Shown piece by piece: positions 48,601-57,541 of a stretch of DNA of 64,000 nt. The position numbers and the translations under genes were made by a program. The notes beneath the pieces are model-generated. The model was not told the DNA's origin and did no database searches. It worked only from the letters and a program-made list of their open reading frames with translations. The stretch comes from Lachnospiraceae bacterium (GTDB lineage: Bacteria; Bacillota; Clostridia; Lachnospirales; Lachnospiraceae): positions 1-64,000 of the forward strand of contig VSNG01000020.1 of NCBI GenBank assembly GCA_009774175.1, written 5' to 3'. Numbering within the stretch: the stretch's first letter is position 1; each line of letters begins with the position of its first letter.

Positions 48601-50141
48601 AACTGATATACCCCCGCGGAACAGGCGGGCACATGCCATCCTTCATTCGTGCGCGTAAGTTCCCCACCTATGATATACAACGCCTGTCCTAAATCTGCAT
48701 GGCAGCCCCAGACCACATTTTCCCCGGAAGGATTGATCACCACTGCAAGACTCTCCTCCCCGCTTTTTCTCATATAAGCCAACGGATAATTGCCGCTCTG
48801 CAAAAAAGCAATTTCGCCGTCATTGCGAAGCGCGGCATGAGACTGGCGAAACGCAATCAGCCTTTTTACCTCACTGAAAAGAGAATCCGAATCGTTCATC
48901 TGCGCCGCCGCATTGGGTCTGTCCTTTGCACTGTCCTGCGGAATATACAGTTTGTCCGGTGCCGCCGTGGAAAAGCCTGCATTCAGAGAATCGTCCCACT
49001 GCATGGGCGAACGGGAACCGGTTCTGTTATAACCGCCCTCCACAGAGGTCAGCCCCTCCACATACCGCATGCCAATCTCGTCACCATAATAGATAAAGGG
49101 CGCGCCCGGCATTGTCAGAAGAAAGGCAAAGGCAATCTTCATTTCCTCCCTGTCAAGCCGTCTCGCCAGTCTGTCCATATCATGATTTCCCGACGGGATA
49201 CAGATCAGCCCGCCGCAGGACCTGCGATAACTCTCCTGATACTTCTCCCAAAACGCAGTAACGTCCCCCTTTCCTCTCCGGGAAAACCATGGTTCCTCGC
49301 AACGAAAAAGGTCATTATAATGGGACGGTCCGAAATGCAGAAGGAAATCCATGTGAAAACCGCCTTCCAAAGATTTATCCGGCTCACCCCATTCGGAAAT
49401 AAGCGCCGCCGCAGGAAACTCCCGATCCAAAAATGCCCGCACATCCTGCCACAGACTGATCGTGCCCTTCCCTTCCTCATCATGCTTGACCAGCGAACCC
49501 GCCATATCCACCCGGAATCCGTCACAGCCAGCCTTAAGCCAGAAGCGCATCACATCCTTCATGGCCTCTCTTGTCGCCACAGGCCCCGGCGCATCCATGG
49601 ACTGCTGCCATTTTTTCTCGGGATCAGGCTGATAAAACCCATAGTTAAGAGCCGGCTGGTGGGAAAAGAAATTCACCCCACAGGAACCGTCGCGGTCAGA
49701 AATCCCGCGAATGCAGCCCATGCCGCCGGGCTCCTCCCAAATGCTGTCTGTCCAGACGTAGCGGTCGGTATACTCGTTTTTCTCCGCCTTCACGGACTCC
49801 CGGAACCACTTATGCGTCACCGCCGTGTGGCCGGGCACCAGATCCAGCAGCACATGCATGTCCCGCTTATGGGCTTCTTTAAATACCTGTACCAAGTCCT
49901 CATTGCTTCCGTAGCGGGGCGCTACCGTAAAATAATCCTCCACGTCATAACCCGCGTCGCCAAAAGGCGACTGAAAACAGGGATTGATCCAGAGCGCGTT
50001 ACAGCCAAGCTCCTTAATGTAATCCAGTTTTTCGATAATGCCCTGCAAATCCCCGATACCGTCCCCGTTGGTATCGTTGAAGGACTGCGGGTAAATTTCA
50101 TAGAAAATGGCATTATTCAGCCAGCTCGGTCTTCCTTTCAT
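48597..50141 (-). CDS. GH13 glycoside hydrolase (alpha-glucosidase-like)
   Basis: 514 residues, cytoplasmic (no signal peptide). Family regions: FYEIYPQSFNDTNGDGIGDL, LLDLVPGHTAVTHKWF, nucleophile Asp in CDGFRVDMAGS, acid/base Glu in LISEWGEP and GNHDMDR with the third Asp. The HTA in place of the usual NHT/NHS of region I is a deviation. Likely acts on short alpha-glucosides; subfamily not resolved. Translationally coupled to the PfkB kinase. Confidence 0.85.
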   Translation of the reverse strand: MKGRPSWLNNAIFYEIYPQSFNDTNGDGIGDLQGIIEKLDYIKELGCNALWINPCFQSPFGDAGYDVEDYFTVAPRYGSNEDLVQVFKEAHKRDMHVLLDLVPGHTAVTHKWFRESVKAEKNEYTDRYVWTDSIWEEPGGMGCIRGISDRDGSCGVNFFSHQPALNYGFYQPDPEKKWQQSMDAPGPVATREAMKDVMRFWLKAGCDGFRVDMAGSLVKHDEEGKGTISLWQDVRAFLDREFPAAALISEWGEPDKSLEGGFHMDFLLHFGPSHYNDLFRCEEPWFSRRGKGDVTAFWEKYQESYRRSCGGLICIPSGNHDMDRLARRLDREEMKIAFAFLLTMPGAPFIYYGDEIGMRYVEGLTSVEGGYNRTGSRSPMQWDDSLNAGFSTAAPDKLYIPQDSAKDRPNAAAQMNDSDSLFSEVKRLIAFRQSHAALRNDGEIAFLQSGNYPLAYMRKSGEESLAVVINPSGENVVWGCHADLGQALYIIGGELTRTNEGWHVPACSAGVYQL

Positions 50142-50160
50142 AAGTAGGTTCCTCCTCTTT

Positions 50161-51357
50161 TTAAGCTTCTTTTTCTCCCTGTACCTCTATCAATCTGCAT
50201 CCCCACACCCCTAATGCGAAAGCGGAAACCGCAAAAATCTTATACGTCATCCAGCAATGCACAAAAGAATGATTAGCCATTAAAAGAATCCATGCAAACG
50301 GCAGCAGGGCGATAACGATGCACCCCCCCCCCGAAAAATAACAGGTTCGGCTTTTTGTTTCGCATTACAAAACGGCTTCTTAGCATTTTACAGGCTATAT
50401 ACAGCGCCCAAATACATATCACGGCAATGAAAACCTTACTCTGCACCAGCAGGTGAAAATTAGCCAGCAAAGCGTCCTTTCTCGTAATAATCTCCGTAAC
50501 GCCGCTATCGCTGCTTTCCACAGAGGAGCGGTATAAAACCTGTAATATTGCGTCTCTTAATATATTTTCGCGCAAAAGCAAAGTTGCCAGAATCCACTTT
50601 ACGCACCAAATTCCCACATAGCCCAGCCCCCATGCGACGGAATATTCCCCTATATGCATAAAACGGCTCCACGTTTCCGAATGCTCCCTCTCCAGAATAA
50701 AATGCACCAGCAGCACAAAACCCAGAGCCACCAGCGGATAAGTCAGAAAATCAAAAAAGCAGGACAATATTCCAACGAAAAAATAGAATTCAAACATCCA
50801 TCCGCACAGACTGAGTTTTTCATGTTTCTTTAACAAAAAGCTTACACAGAACATGGTAACAAAATATATTTGCGAATATTGTAAAGATAGCTGCAAGGTT
50901 ACCGGAATCAGAAAAATAACGCCTGCCAAAAAAGCTTTCACATATCCCTGCAAGTCTCTTTTTGCCATTTCCATCAGGACGCCCGCCAGTACGATAAGCT
51001 GTAACATACTAATCAACAACCGTATTTCACCAGTCCCCCAAAATCAGTCTCGCCCTGATAAGAATAGCGTTTTGCCGCCATGCTCTCCATCAGTGCATTC
51101 CCATTTTCTCCGTAAATAGCGGTATTAAGCATAACCGAGTCCGTATAATTGTCGATCCTGGAAGCTTCAATATCCGGAATCAGCCGATGCATCGGCCCCT
51201 CCTGCTGCATAATGGAAAGCGCGTCTGCCGCATTCCTTTTCATAGGCTCCGTCGGCAGTAAATACACGCCAAACAGCAAAACAACTCCTGCGACAGCACA
51301 TATGCCCAAAAGCAAAAAACATCTGACAGCCCGTAATTTTAAATCTTCTGCACTCAT
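50161..51357 (-). pseudogene. multi-pass membrane protein gene broken by frameshifts
   Basis: Three pieces of one hydrophobic protein in different frames. Piece 1 (51357-51013): start MSAEDLK with AAGGA upstream, one helix, VYLLPTEPMKRN and a lumenal segment, then TGA. Piece 2 (51019-50273): about seven helices (LTYPLVALGFVLLVHF; WGLGYVGIWCVKWI), ending out of frame after GGG. Piece 3 starts at the ten-G tract: reading with one G fewer gives CIVIALLPFAWILLMANHSF and a soluble tail ending EKEA at 50161. Between pieces 1 and 2 part of the protein seems to be missing. Upstream of the GH13 gene on the same strand. Confidence 0.6.
50323..50332. repeat. ten-base C/G homopolymer inside the membrane protein gene
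   Basis: Ten C on the plus strand (G on the coding strand). A length of nine (or twelve) would restore the reading frame to the last helix and the natural C-terminus. Slippage, or a sequencing error of one base, explains the shift. Confidence 0.8.
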
Positions 51358-51496
51358 AAGATATCCTTTCCCGCAATTACTCTGTTTCAATTTTCCTCAA
51401 AATTTCTTATTTTCCCAACAATTTCGAAGCGTTCTGCCATTAGCGCTTCTTAATGAACACAAATGGTGCTCATATGAATATTTTGTGTTTAAAATA

Positions 51497-51542
51497 TTGA
51501 TTTTTTGCACCTTTTAGCATATACTTATAAAAAAAGGTATAT
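51497..51542 (+). promoter_or_regulatory. promoter and candidate operator of the toxin-antitoxin pair
   Basis: -35 TTGATT (51497-51502), 17-base spacer, -10 TATACT (51520-51525). An inverted repeat, ATATAC (51519-51524) and GTATAT (51537-51542), overlaps the -10 box, as expected for autorepression by a ribbon-helix-helix antitoxin. Confidence 0.55.
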
Positions 51543-51556
51543 AAGGAGGAAATGCT

Positions 51557-51856
51557 ATGGCGCAGGCGACTTTCAGCGTTCGAATGGACGAAGTACTCAA
51601 AAAACAATTTGATGCATTATGTCAGGAATTCGGCATGAACGCATCCACCGCAATCAACGTATTTGCAAGAGCTGTAGTAAGACAGCGCAAAATTCCTTTT
51701 GAAATCTCATCACCGGAATCCGATATCACAAGAGAAGGTGCAATGCAGGCATTTATGGCTTTACGGACACAGGCCAAAGATAACGGTATCTCCGATATGA
51801 GTCTGGATGATATCAATAAAGAAATTCATCTTGCCCGTATGGAGGCTGACGTATGA
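51557..51856 (+). CDS. RelB/DinJ-family antitoxin
   Basis: 99 residues. N-terminal ribbon-helix-helix: QATFSVRMDEVLKKQFDALC, then GMNASTAINVFARAVV and KIPFEI, the RelB/DinJ signature. The tail should bind and block the toxin. RBS AAGGAGG. Its stop overlaps the start of the PIN toxin (ATGA). Confidence 0.88.
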   Translation: MAQATFSVRMDEVLKKQFDALCQEFGMNASTAINVFARAVVRQRKIPFEISSPESDITREGAMQAFMALRTQAKDNGISDMSLDDINKEIHLARMEADV

Positions 51857-52269
51857 TTTGCTATGCCGTTATTGATACAAATGTATTCGTATCAGCACTA
51901 CTTACAAGCAAGGATGATTCCGCTACTGTTCAGGTGTTAAATAAGATAATCCATGGCGAAATCATTCCCGTTTACAGCAATGTCATTGCAAAAGAATATC
52001 TGACGGTTCTATCTCGCAAAAAATTTGGCTTCTCAGCTGAAGCAATAGGATATTTGCTTTCTGCCGTTGAAAAATACGGTATATTGGTCAACCCTTCCCC
52101 TTCCGGAATCACTCTTCCGGATATGAAAGATCTCCCTTTCTACGAAGTCGTTCTTGAAAAACGCAACGATGAAGCCTACCTTGTTACAGGCAATATCAAG
52201 CACTTTCCTGCGAAACCGTTTATTGTAACTCCGCGGGAGCTTCTCACTATCCTTGATCATAAAGAATAA
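51853..52269 (+). CDS. PIN-domain toxin
   Basis: 138 residues, PIN fold of the COG1569 type: YAVIDTNVFVSALL carries the first acidic residue, SNVIAKEYLTVLSRKKFG the second, and KRNDEAYLVTGNIKHFP the last segment. These proteins are Mg-dependent ribonucleases. Paired with a RelB/DinJ rather than a VapB antitoxin, a mix seen in other Firmicutes. Convergent with mfd. Confidence 0.85.
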   Translation: MICYAVIDTNVFVSALLTSKDDSATVQVLNKIIHGEIIPVYSNVIAKEYLTVLSRKKFGFSAEAIGYLLSAVEKYGILVNPSPSGITLPDMKDLPFYEVVLEKRNDEAYLVTGNIKHFPAKPFIVTPRELLTILDHKE

Positions 52270-52286
52270 TCAAACATGCTACTCCG

Positions 52287-55200
52287 TCACACCAGCATCT
52301 CCTCCATCTTCGCCAGCGCCTCCTGCGTCAGCGCAATCAACGTCTCCTCGTCCTTCTCAATCACGCCGCATTTTCTGTAATGAAGATAAAAGGCCGGGCC
52401 ACCCTTTGGATCAAACCGCAGCTTCCCTTGATAATCGCTGACCAGAAGAGGAATATTTTCTACTTTGATGGGCGCGTCCGGCCGCAGAGTAAAACTGATT
52501 CTCTCATTTTTCCCTTTCAGCTCCGGCATGTACAGCCTGTGGGCGTGGGATCGGATCAGGGCAATCCGCAGAAGATTTTCCACGGATTTTGGAATTTGAC
52601 CGAATCGGTCAAGTAATTCCTCCCGCATGTCGTCGCACTCCCGTTCGTTTTCAATCCCCGCAATCCGCTTGTATATATCCAGCTTCTGCACCTCGTTCAC
52701 AATATATTCCGGCGGAATGTACGCGTCCACGTCCAGATCAACAAGCGTATTAAAATCTTCGATCACAGAAATTCCCTTTCTGGTCTTGACCGCCTCATTT
52801 AGCATCTTGCAGTAGAGGTCGTAGCCAACCGCCTGCATATGCCCGTGCTGGCTTTTCCCAAGAAGGTTGCCTGCGCCGCGGATTTCCAGATCCCGCATGG
52901 CGATTTTGAAGCCGCTTCCCAGCTCCGTAAACTCCCGAATCGCCTCAAGGCGTTTCTCCGCCACCTCCTTTAGCACCTTATCCCGTCTGTACATAAGAAA
53001 GGCATAGGCTGTTCTGTTGGAACGGCCGACACGGCCTCTGAGCTGATAGAGCTGGGAAAGTCCCATCTGATCGGAATCGTGAATGATCATGGTATTCACA
53101 TTGGAAATATCCAGTCCCGTTTCTATGATCGTCGTAGCCACCAGCACATCAATCTCTCCATTGACAAAATCATACATGATCCGCTCCAGCTCCGATTCCT
53201 TCATCTGCCCGTGGGCGAAAGCCACGTTCGCCTCCGGCACCAGATCGCTGATGGCCGCCGCGATATCGGCTATATTGTTGACCCGGTTATAGACATAGTA
53301 AACCTGTCCTTCTCTGGCAAGTTCCCTGACAATGGCCTCCCTGACCATCTCCTCATTGTATTCGCAGACAAAAGTCTGAATCGGCAGCCGGTCTTCGGGC
53401 GCCTCCTCCAGCACGCTCATATCGCGGATACCCACCAGACTCATATGCAGCGTTCTGGGAATGGGCGTAGCCGTCAGCGTGAGCACATCCACATTCTCTT
53501 TCAGCTTCTTGATCTTCTCCTTGTGGGCCACGCCGAAACGCTGTTCCTCGTCGATAATCAGAAGTCCCAGGTCCTTATATTCCACATCCGCGGAGAGCAC
53601 CCGGTGGGTGCCAATCACAATGTCCACCATACCCTTCTTTAAATCCGCGATAGTCTTTTTCTGCTCCGCGGCCGTGCGGAACCGTGAGAGCAGATCAATG
53701 CGCACAGGGAAATCCTTCATCCTCTGCACAAACGTGTGATAATGCTGCTGAGCAAGAATGGTGGTCGGTACGAGATAAACCACCTGTTTATTCTCCTGTA
53801 CGGCTTTAAAAGCGGCCCGGATCGCTATCTCCGTCTTTCCGTAACCCACGTCGCCGCAGATCAGACGGTCCATGATCTTTTCACTCTCCATGTCACTTTT
53901 GGTTGCCGCAATGGCCGTTGCCTGATCTTCCGTCTCCTCAAATGGAAACATCTCCTCAAATTCTCTCTGCCAGACAGTGTCTGTTCCATAGCAGTATCCC
54001 CGGCCTTCCTGCCTAGCGGCATACAGCTCCACCAGATCCCCGGCAATCTCCTCCACTGCCGTGCGCACCTTCGATTTTGTTCTTGTCCATTCCTGTGTGC
54101 CCAGCTTATTAAGCTTTGGCTTCGTCCCGCCGTCCGCCGAGGCGTACTTCTGTATCACGTCAAGCCCCGTCGCCAGCACATAGAGAATCCCGCCGTCCCG
54201 GTAGGAAATCTTCATGTAATCCTTTACCACATGATCCACTTCCACCTTCTCGATTCCCTGATAAATCCCAAGACCGTGACTTTCATGAACTACATAATCG
54301 CCCACCTTAAGGTCGTTGAAATCATTGATCTTCTGTCCTTCGTACTGCTTCTTCTTTCTCTTTTTCTTCCTTTCCGCGCCAAATATATCGCTTTCCGCAA
54401 TCACCATAAATTGCAGCATCGGATATTCAAAGCCCTTGCGTACCCTGCCGTAAGCGCACATCACCTCTCCCGGCTGCACCTCCCGCATGGGGTCTTCCGT
54501 ATAAAAGGCGTTTAAATCCTGATCCCGCAGATCTTCCGCCAGACGTTTTGCACGGGTTCTGGAACCGGAAAGCAGTAAAATGCGATATCCCTTTTTCTTA
54601 TAGGCTTTCAGATCCTTTACCAGCGCGTCAAAGCTGTTGTTGTAGGAGGGAAGGCTTCTGGCCTGCACGGCAAATTTCTGATCCACGTTTACCAGCGGAT
54701 TTTTCCCCTCCATGGAGGAGAGATTTAACAGTCTCTCATTCTCCAGCCGGGCCGCCACCGAAGCCGCAGAAAATAAAACATCCATCTGTCCCGGCAGAAT
54801 ATACCCCTTCTCAGCCCGGTGCGACATGCTCTCCCGAAACTCCAGCTCCACCGCGTCCACATGCTCTTTAATCCGAATGGGCTCATCCAGAAAAACGATA
54901 GCCTCCTCCCCGGCAAAGCATTCCGCAAATGACTTAAGCTCAGAATGGAAATAGCGAACATAGCTTTCCAGATTTACCGCATTATAAGAAATCCCCAGCT
55001 CCACAAGAGTCTCCACAAATTCCCTCACCTGCGTCTCAATGCGGTGGGCTTCCTCTGTTTTCATCTGTTTCCTGAGAATTTCCGCCTGCTTTTTACCCTC
55101 TTCCCGAATCTTTTTCAAACCGGATGCAAGTTCATTCTTCGACAAAATCAGCTCGGTGGCAGGATAGATGCGCACGGACTCCAGCCGTTCAATGGAGCGC

Positions 55201-55826
55201 TGGCTTAAGACGTCAAAACTGCGGACAGACTCCACCTCATCTCCCCACAGCTCTATTCTGTACGGATTTTCTTCCGTCAGATCAAAAATATCAATAATGC
55301 CGCCTCTGATACTGAACTGTCCCGTCGCCTCCACCTGATCGCACCGTTCATAGCCAAGTCCCGTCAAGGCGGTCGCCAGATCGCTCTCAGACACGACAGT
55401 CCCCCTGCCCACCGAAATCACATGATCCTGCCATTCCTGCATGGACGGCTGTGGAGCCATCAGCGCATCATATGTGGTAATTACCGTCAGAGGCGTTCCC
55501 TCTGAAAGCCTCCTCAGTACTTTGATCCGCTCCTTCGTCAGCTGATTGCCATGAATATCCGCCTGAAAAAAAATCAAATCCTTGGCAGGATACAGCAAGA
55601 CGTTTCTGTCATAAAACCGGTAATCCTCATAAAGTTCCTTCGCCCGCAGGTCATTGAAAGTAACGATCAGTTTGCGCCTAACCCCCTGACTCAGGCCGTA
55701 AATCATATGCAGTTTTTGCGAATCCGCACAGCCGCTTAAAGCGACCGACGCCTTTCCTCTCGCAAAGCGTTCCCGGATCTCCTCATATTCTCCCAGCTCC
55801 GAAAGCGGGGCCAATAATGCTCTCAT
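52287..55826 (-). CDS. mfd: transcription-repair coupling factor
   Basis: 1179 residues, full length. UvrB-homology region at the N-terminus, CarD-like RNA polymerase interaction domain near 500-560 (LKVGDYVVHESHGLGIYQG), then the helicase: Walker A CGDVGYGKTEIAIRAAFKA near 655, DEEQ box IIDEEQRFGV, TATPIPRTLHMSL, QLRGRVGRSNRTAYAFLMY, and a C-terminal TRCF domain. It removes stalled RNA polymerase and recruits UvrA. ATG overlaps the pth stop (ATGA). Confidence 0.97.
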   Translation of the reverse strand: MRALLAPLSELGEYEEIRERFARGKASVALSGCADSQKLHMIYGLSQGVRRKLIVTFNDLRAKELYEDYRFYDRNVLLYPAKDLIFFQADIHGNQLTKERIKVLRRLSEGTPLTVITTYDALMAPQPSMQEWQDHVISVGRGTVVSESDLATALTGLGYERCDQVEATGQFSIRGGIIDIFDLTEENPYRIELWGDEVESVRSFDVLSQRSIERLESVRIYPATELILSKNELASGLKKIREEGKKQAEILRKQMKTEEAHRIETQVREFVETLVELGISYNAVNLESYVRYFHSELKSFAECFAGEEAIVFLDEPIRIKEHVDAVELEFRESMSHRAEKGYILPGQMDVLFSAASVAARLENERLLNLSSMEGKNPLVNVDQKFAVQARSLPSYNNSFDALVKDLKAYKKKGYRILLLSGSRTRAKRLAEDLRDQDLNAFYTEDPMREVQPGEVMCAYGRVRKGFEYPMLQFMVIAESDIFGAERKKKRKKKQYEGQKINDFNDLKVGDYVVHESHGLGIYQGIEKVEVDHVVKDYMKISYRDGGILYVLATGLDVIQKYASADGGTKPKLNKLGTQEWTRTKSKVRTAVEEIAGDLVELYAARQEGRGYCYGTDTVWQREFEEMFPFEETEDQATAIAATKSDMESEKIMDRLICGDVGYGKTEIAIRAAFKAVQENKQVVYLVPTTILAQQHYHTFVQRMKDFPVRIDLLSRFRTAAEQKKTIADLKKGMVDIVIGTHRVLSADVEYKDLGLLIIDEEQRFGVAHKEKIKKLKENVDVLTLTATPIPRTLHMSLVGIRDMSVLEEAPEDRLPIQTFVCEYNEEMVREAIVRELAREGQVYYVYNRVNNIADIAAAISDLVPEANVAFAHGQMKESELERIMYDFVNGEIDVLVATTIIETGLDISNVNTMIIHDSDQMGLSQLYQLRGRVGRSNRTAYAFLMYRRDKVLKEVAEKRLEAIREFTELGSGFKIAMRDLEIRGAGNLLGKSQHGHMQAVGYDLYCKMLNEAVKTRKGISVIEDFNTLVDLDVDAYIPPEYIVNEVQKLDIYKRIAGIENERECDDMREELLDRFGQIPKSVENLLRIALIRSHAHRLYMPELKGKNERISFTLRPDAPIKVENIPLLVSDYQGKLRFDPKGGPAFYLHYRKCGVIEKDEETLIALTQEALAKMEEMLV

Positions 55827-56419
55827 TCGGCCTCTTCCTCCTGTTGTGGTCGTTTGCGCGTATTGTATTTGTTCATGGCCGAGTCGGGTCCTTCCGCGAT
55901 CACCGTTTCAATGGCGAGGGCCGCGTTCCTGACGCTCTCCCTTACCGCTTCCCTCTCCTCCGGCAAAAAATGACCCAGCACATAGTCAGCCAGATCGAGC
56001 TTTGGCGGCTTGTCTCCCACGCCCATCCGCACCCGTATAAAGGAATCGTGTCCCAGATGCAGAATAATATTTTTCAAACCGTTATGTCCGCCCGCGCTTC
56101 CCCGCTTGCGAATCCGAATCTGTCCCACATCCAGACTAATATCGTCAGAAATTACAATCAGTTCGCTTTTCTCGTCCGCCTTATAAAAGTCTATGACGCT
56201 GCGAATGCTCTCACCACTTAAATTCATATAAGTAACCGGCTTTACCAGAATCACCTTCTGTCCGGCCACCATTCCCTTACCGATTACGGCTTTATGCTTT
56301 TTTTCTCCCAGCACAATATCGTTTTTCTCCGCAATGGCGTCGATCACCTCAAAACCGATATTGTGTCTGGTATTTACATATTTTCTGTCGGGGTTCCCCA
56401 ATCCTGCGATAATATACAT
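55823..56419 (-). CDS. pth: peptidyl-tRNA hydrolase
   Basis: 198 residues. IIAGLGNPDRKYVNTRHNIG near the start holds the catalytic His, KPVTYMNLSGESIR and VISDDISLDVGQIRIRKRGS follow, with GGHNGLKNI. It releases peptides from prematurely dropped tRNA. The frame opens at 56545, but that region contains a terminator and promoter; ATG 56419, five bases after GAGG, starts the conserved core. Upstream of mfd, a common pairing. Confidence 0.96.
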   Translation of the reverse strand: MYIIAGLGNPDRKYVNTRHNIGFEVIDAIAEKNDIVLGEKKHKAVIGKGMVAGQKVILVKPVTYMNLSGESIRSVIDFYKADEKSELIVISDDISLDVGQIRIRKRGSAGGHNGLKNIILHLGHDSFIRVRMGVGDKPPKLDLADYVLGHFLPEEREAVRESVRNAALAIETVIAEGPDSAMNKYNTRKRPQQEEEAE

Positions 56420-56450
56420 ATTTACCTCTGCTTTCTGTACCGTCTGTTCC

Positions 56451-56479
56451 ATTTTAACAATATCCCGGCCCCATAACAA
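56451..56479 (-). promoter_or_regulatory. promoter of pth-mfd
   Basis: Minus strand -35 TTGTTA (56479-56474), 17-base spacer, -10 TAAAAT (56456-56451). Confidence 0.55.
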
Positions 56480-56523
56480 GTCCATTCTTTTCTGAATAAT
56501 AGGACGCCCTAATACTATGAAAT

Positions 56524-56552
56524 AAAAAAAGAGATTCATATCCAAATGAATC
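56524..56552 (-). terminator. terminator of the ATP-grasp/AstE operon
   Basis: Minus strand GATTCAT-TTGGAT-ATGAATC hairpin followed by TCTTTTTTT, 57 bases past the last gene of the operon. Confidence 0.8.
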
Positions 56553-56608
56553 CCTCCCTGTTATTCCATGATTTCTCCAAAAGCCTGCCCTGAATCAACC
56601 GCCTCTTT

Positions 56609-57541
56609 CTACTCCATACGCACCACCAGCTTGAACACCGCCGTATTCGAGTAAGTGAGGGGCTCCCCATGCATGAAAAACACAATACCGTCCACCGGCG
56701 CGGTCAGCTCCTCCATAACTTCCCCTTCATAAGCGTCAATGATGCGGGCCAATATCTGTCCCCGTTCCACCTCTGCCCCCACCGAAACCAGCGAGTCAAA
56801 CAGTCCCGCAGCCGTCGTCCTGACAGACACCATGTCCACATCCCGCACCACGCAGGACTGATATCCGTCATGCCCGTGATACTCGATAATCCCCTGCTTA
56901 TGCATAAAAGTAAGAATCCCCCGGATTGCTTCACCGGCGCTGTTTTTGTCTACCCGGGTTGTGGTGGTGGTGTACATGCTGAAAGCCTGCGTCTCCCAAA
57001 TCTGCCAGTTATAGTTTAATGTAGTCGTATCATAAGGACGCACCTGGCGCAGTACCACATAAGGCATACCAAACTGTCTGGCAAGCTCCTGATCTTCAAA
57101 ACCTGTGGACATCATACGCACGTGGGGCATAAACTCCCCCGGCATATAGAACGAAGTAAACTGAATCCCGAAACGGTACTCTGAAATTACCTGAAACAGG
57201 CCGTCCGCGATACGCTGGGTCGTTTCCCCCAGGCAAAAGCCCGGAAACATTCGGTTAATATCCGTGTTATCCACCGGCCAGAACCGCTTCTGTGTATTGA
57301 TGGAATAAGGATTTACGCAGGGAATCACAAGAACGCTGCAGCCATCCGCTATTTTTCCTTCCGCCTCCATCTGTTTTAATTTCCTGACCAGCCGGGCGCA
57401 GCAGTATAACTGCTGCACCTCGTTGCCCCGCATACTTCCCACGATGCAGACCGACTTTTCTCCTTTTCCGAACACATAGCCTGTCACGCGAAAGTGATCC
57501 CTGTACAATCCTTTTAGCTCATAGACAATAACCTTTTTCAT
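56609..57541 (-). CDS. AstE/AspA-like protein with lost active site
   Basis: 310 residues. It aligns along its length with the upstream paralogue (VLVIPCVNPYSINTQKRFWP; DINRMFPG against DMNRLFPG; the C-terminal lid with LTAPVDGIVFFMHGEPLT). Yet key positions differ: the zinc motif HGDE is MRGNE here (His to Arg), the third ligand His is Thr (FTSFYM) and the catalytic Glu region VVEMG reads TTTTT. The Glu ligand is kept. Probably a non-catalytic partner or ligand-binding subunit. ATG 57541 follows GGAGGAG and overlaps the upstream stop (ATGA). Confidence 0.8.
   Translation of the reverse strand: MKKVIVYELKGLYRDHFRVTGYVFGKGEKSVCIVGSMRGNEVQQLYCCARLVRKLKQMEAEGKIADGCSVLVIPCVNPYSINTQKRFWPVDNTDINRMFPGFCLGETTQRIADGLFQVISEYRFGIQFTSFYMPGEFMPHVRMMSTGFEDQELARQFGMPYVVLRQVRPYDTTTLNYNWQIWETQAFSMYTTTTTRVDKNSAGEAIRGILTFMHKQGIIEYHGHDGYQSCVVRDVDMVSVRTTAAGLFDSLVSVGAEVERGQILARIIDAYEGEVMEELTAPVDGIVFFMHGEPLTYSNTAVFKLVVRME

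Noticed and set aside
48699..50147. 482-codon plus-strand open frame
   Set aside because: It is antisense to the GH13 gene, whose catalytic motifs are intact; its residue mix (Arg, His, Pro rich) and lack of a ribosome site mark it as a shadow.
51594..51606. GTTCGAATG resembling a tRNA T-loop
   Set aside because: It lies in the antitoxin gene and no acceptor or anticodon stem surrounds it; no tRNA was found in the window.
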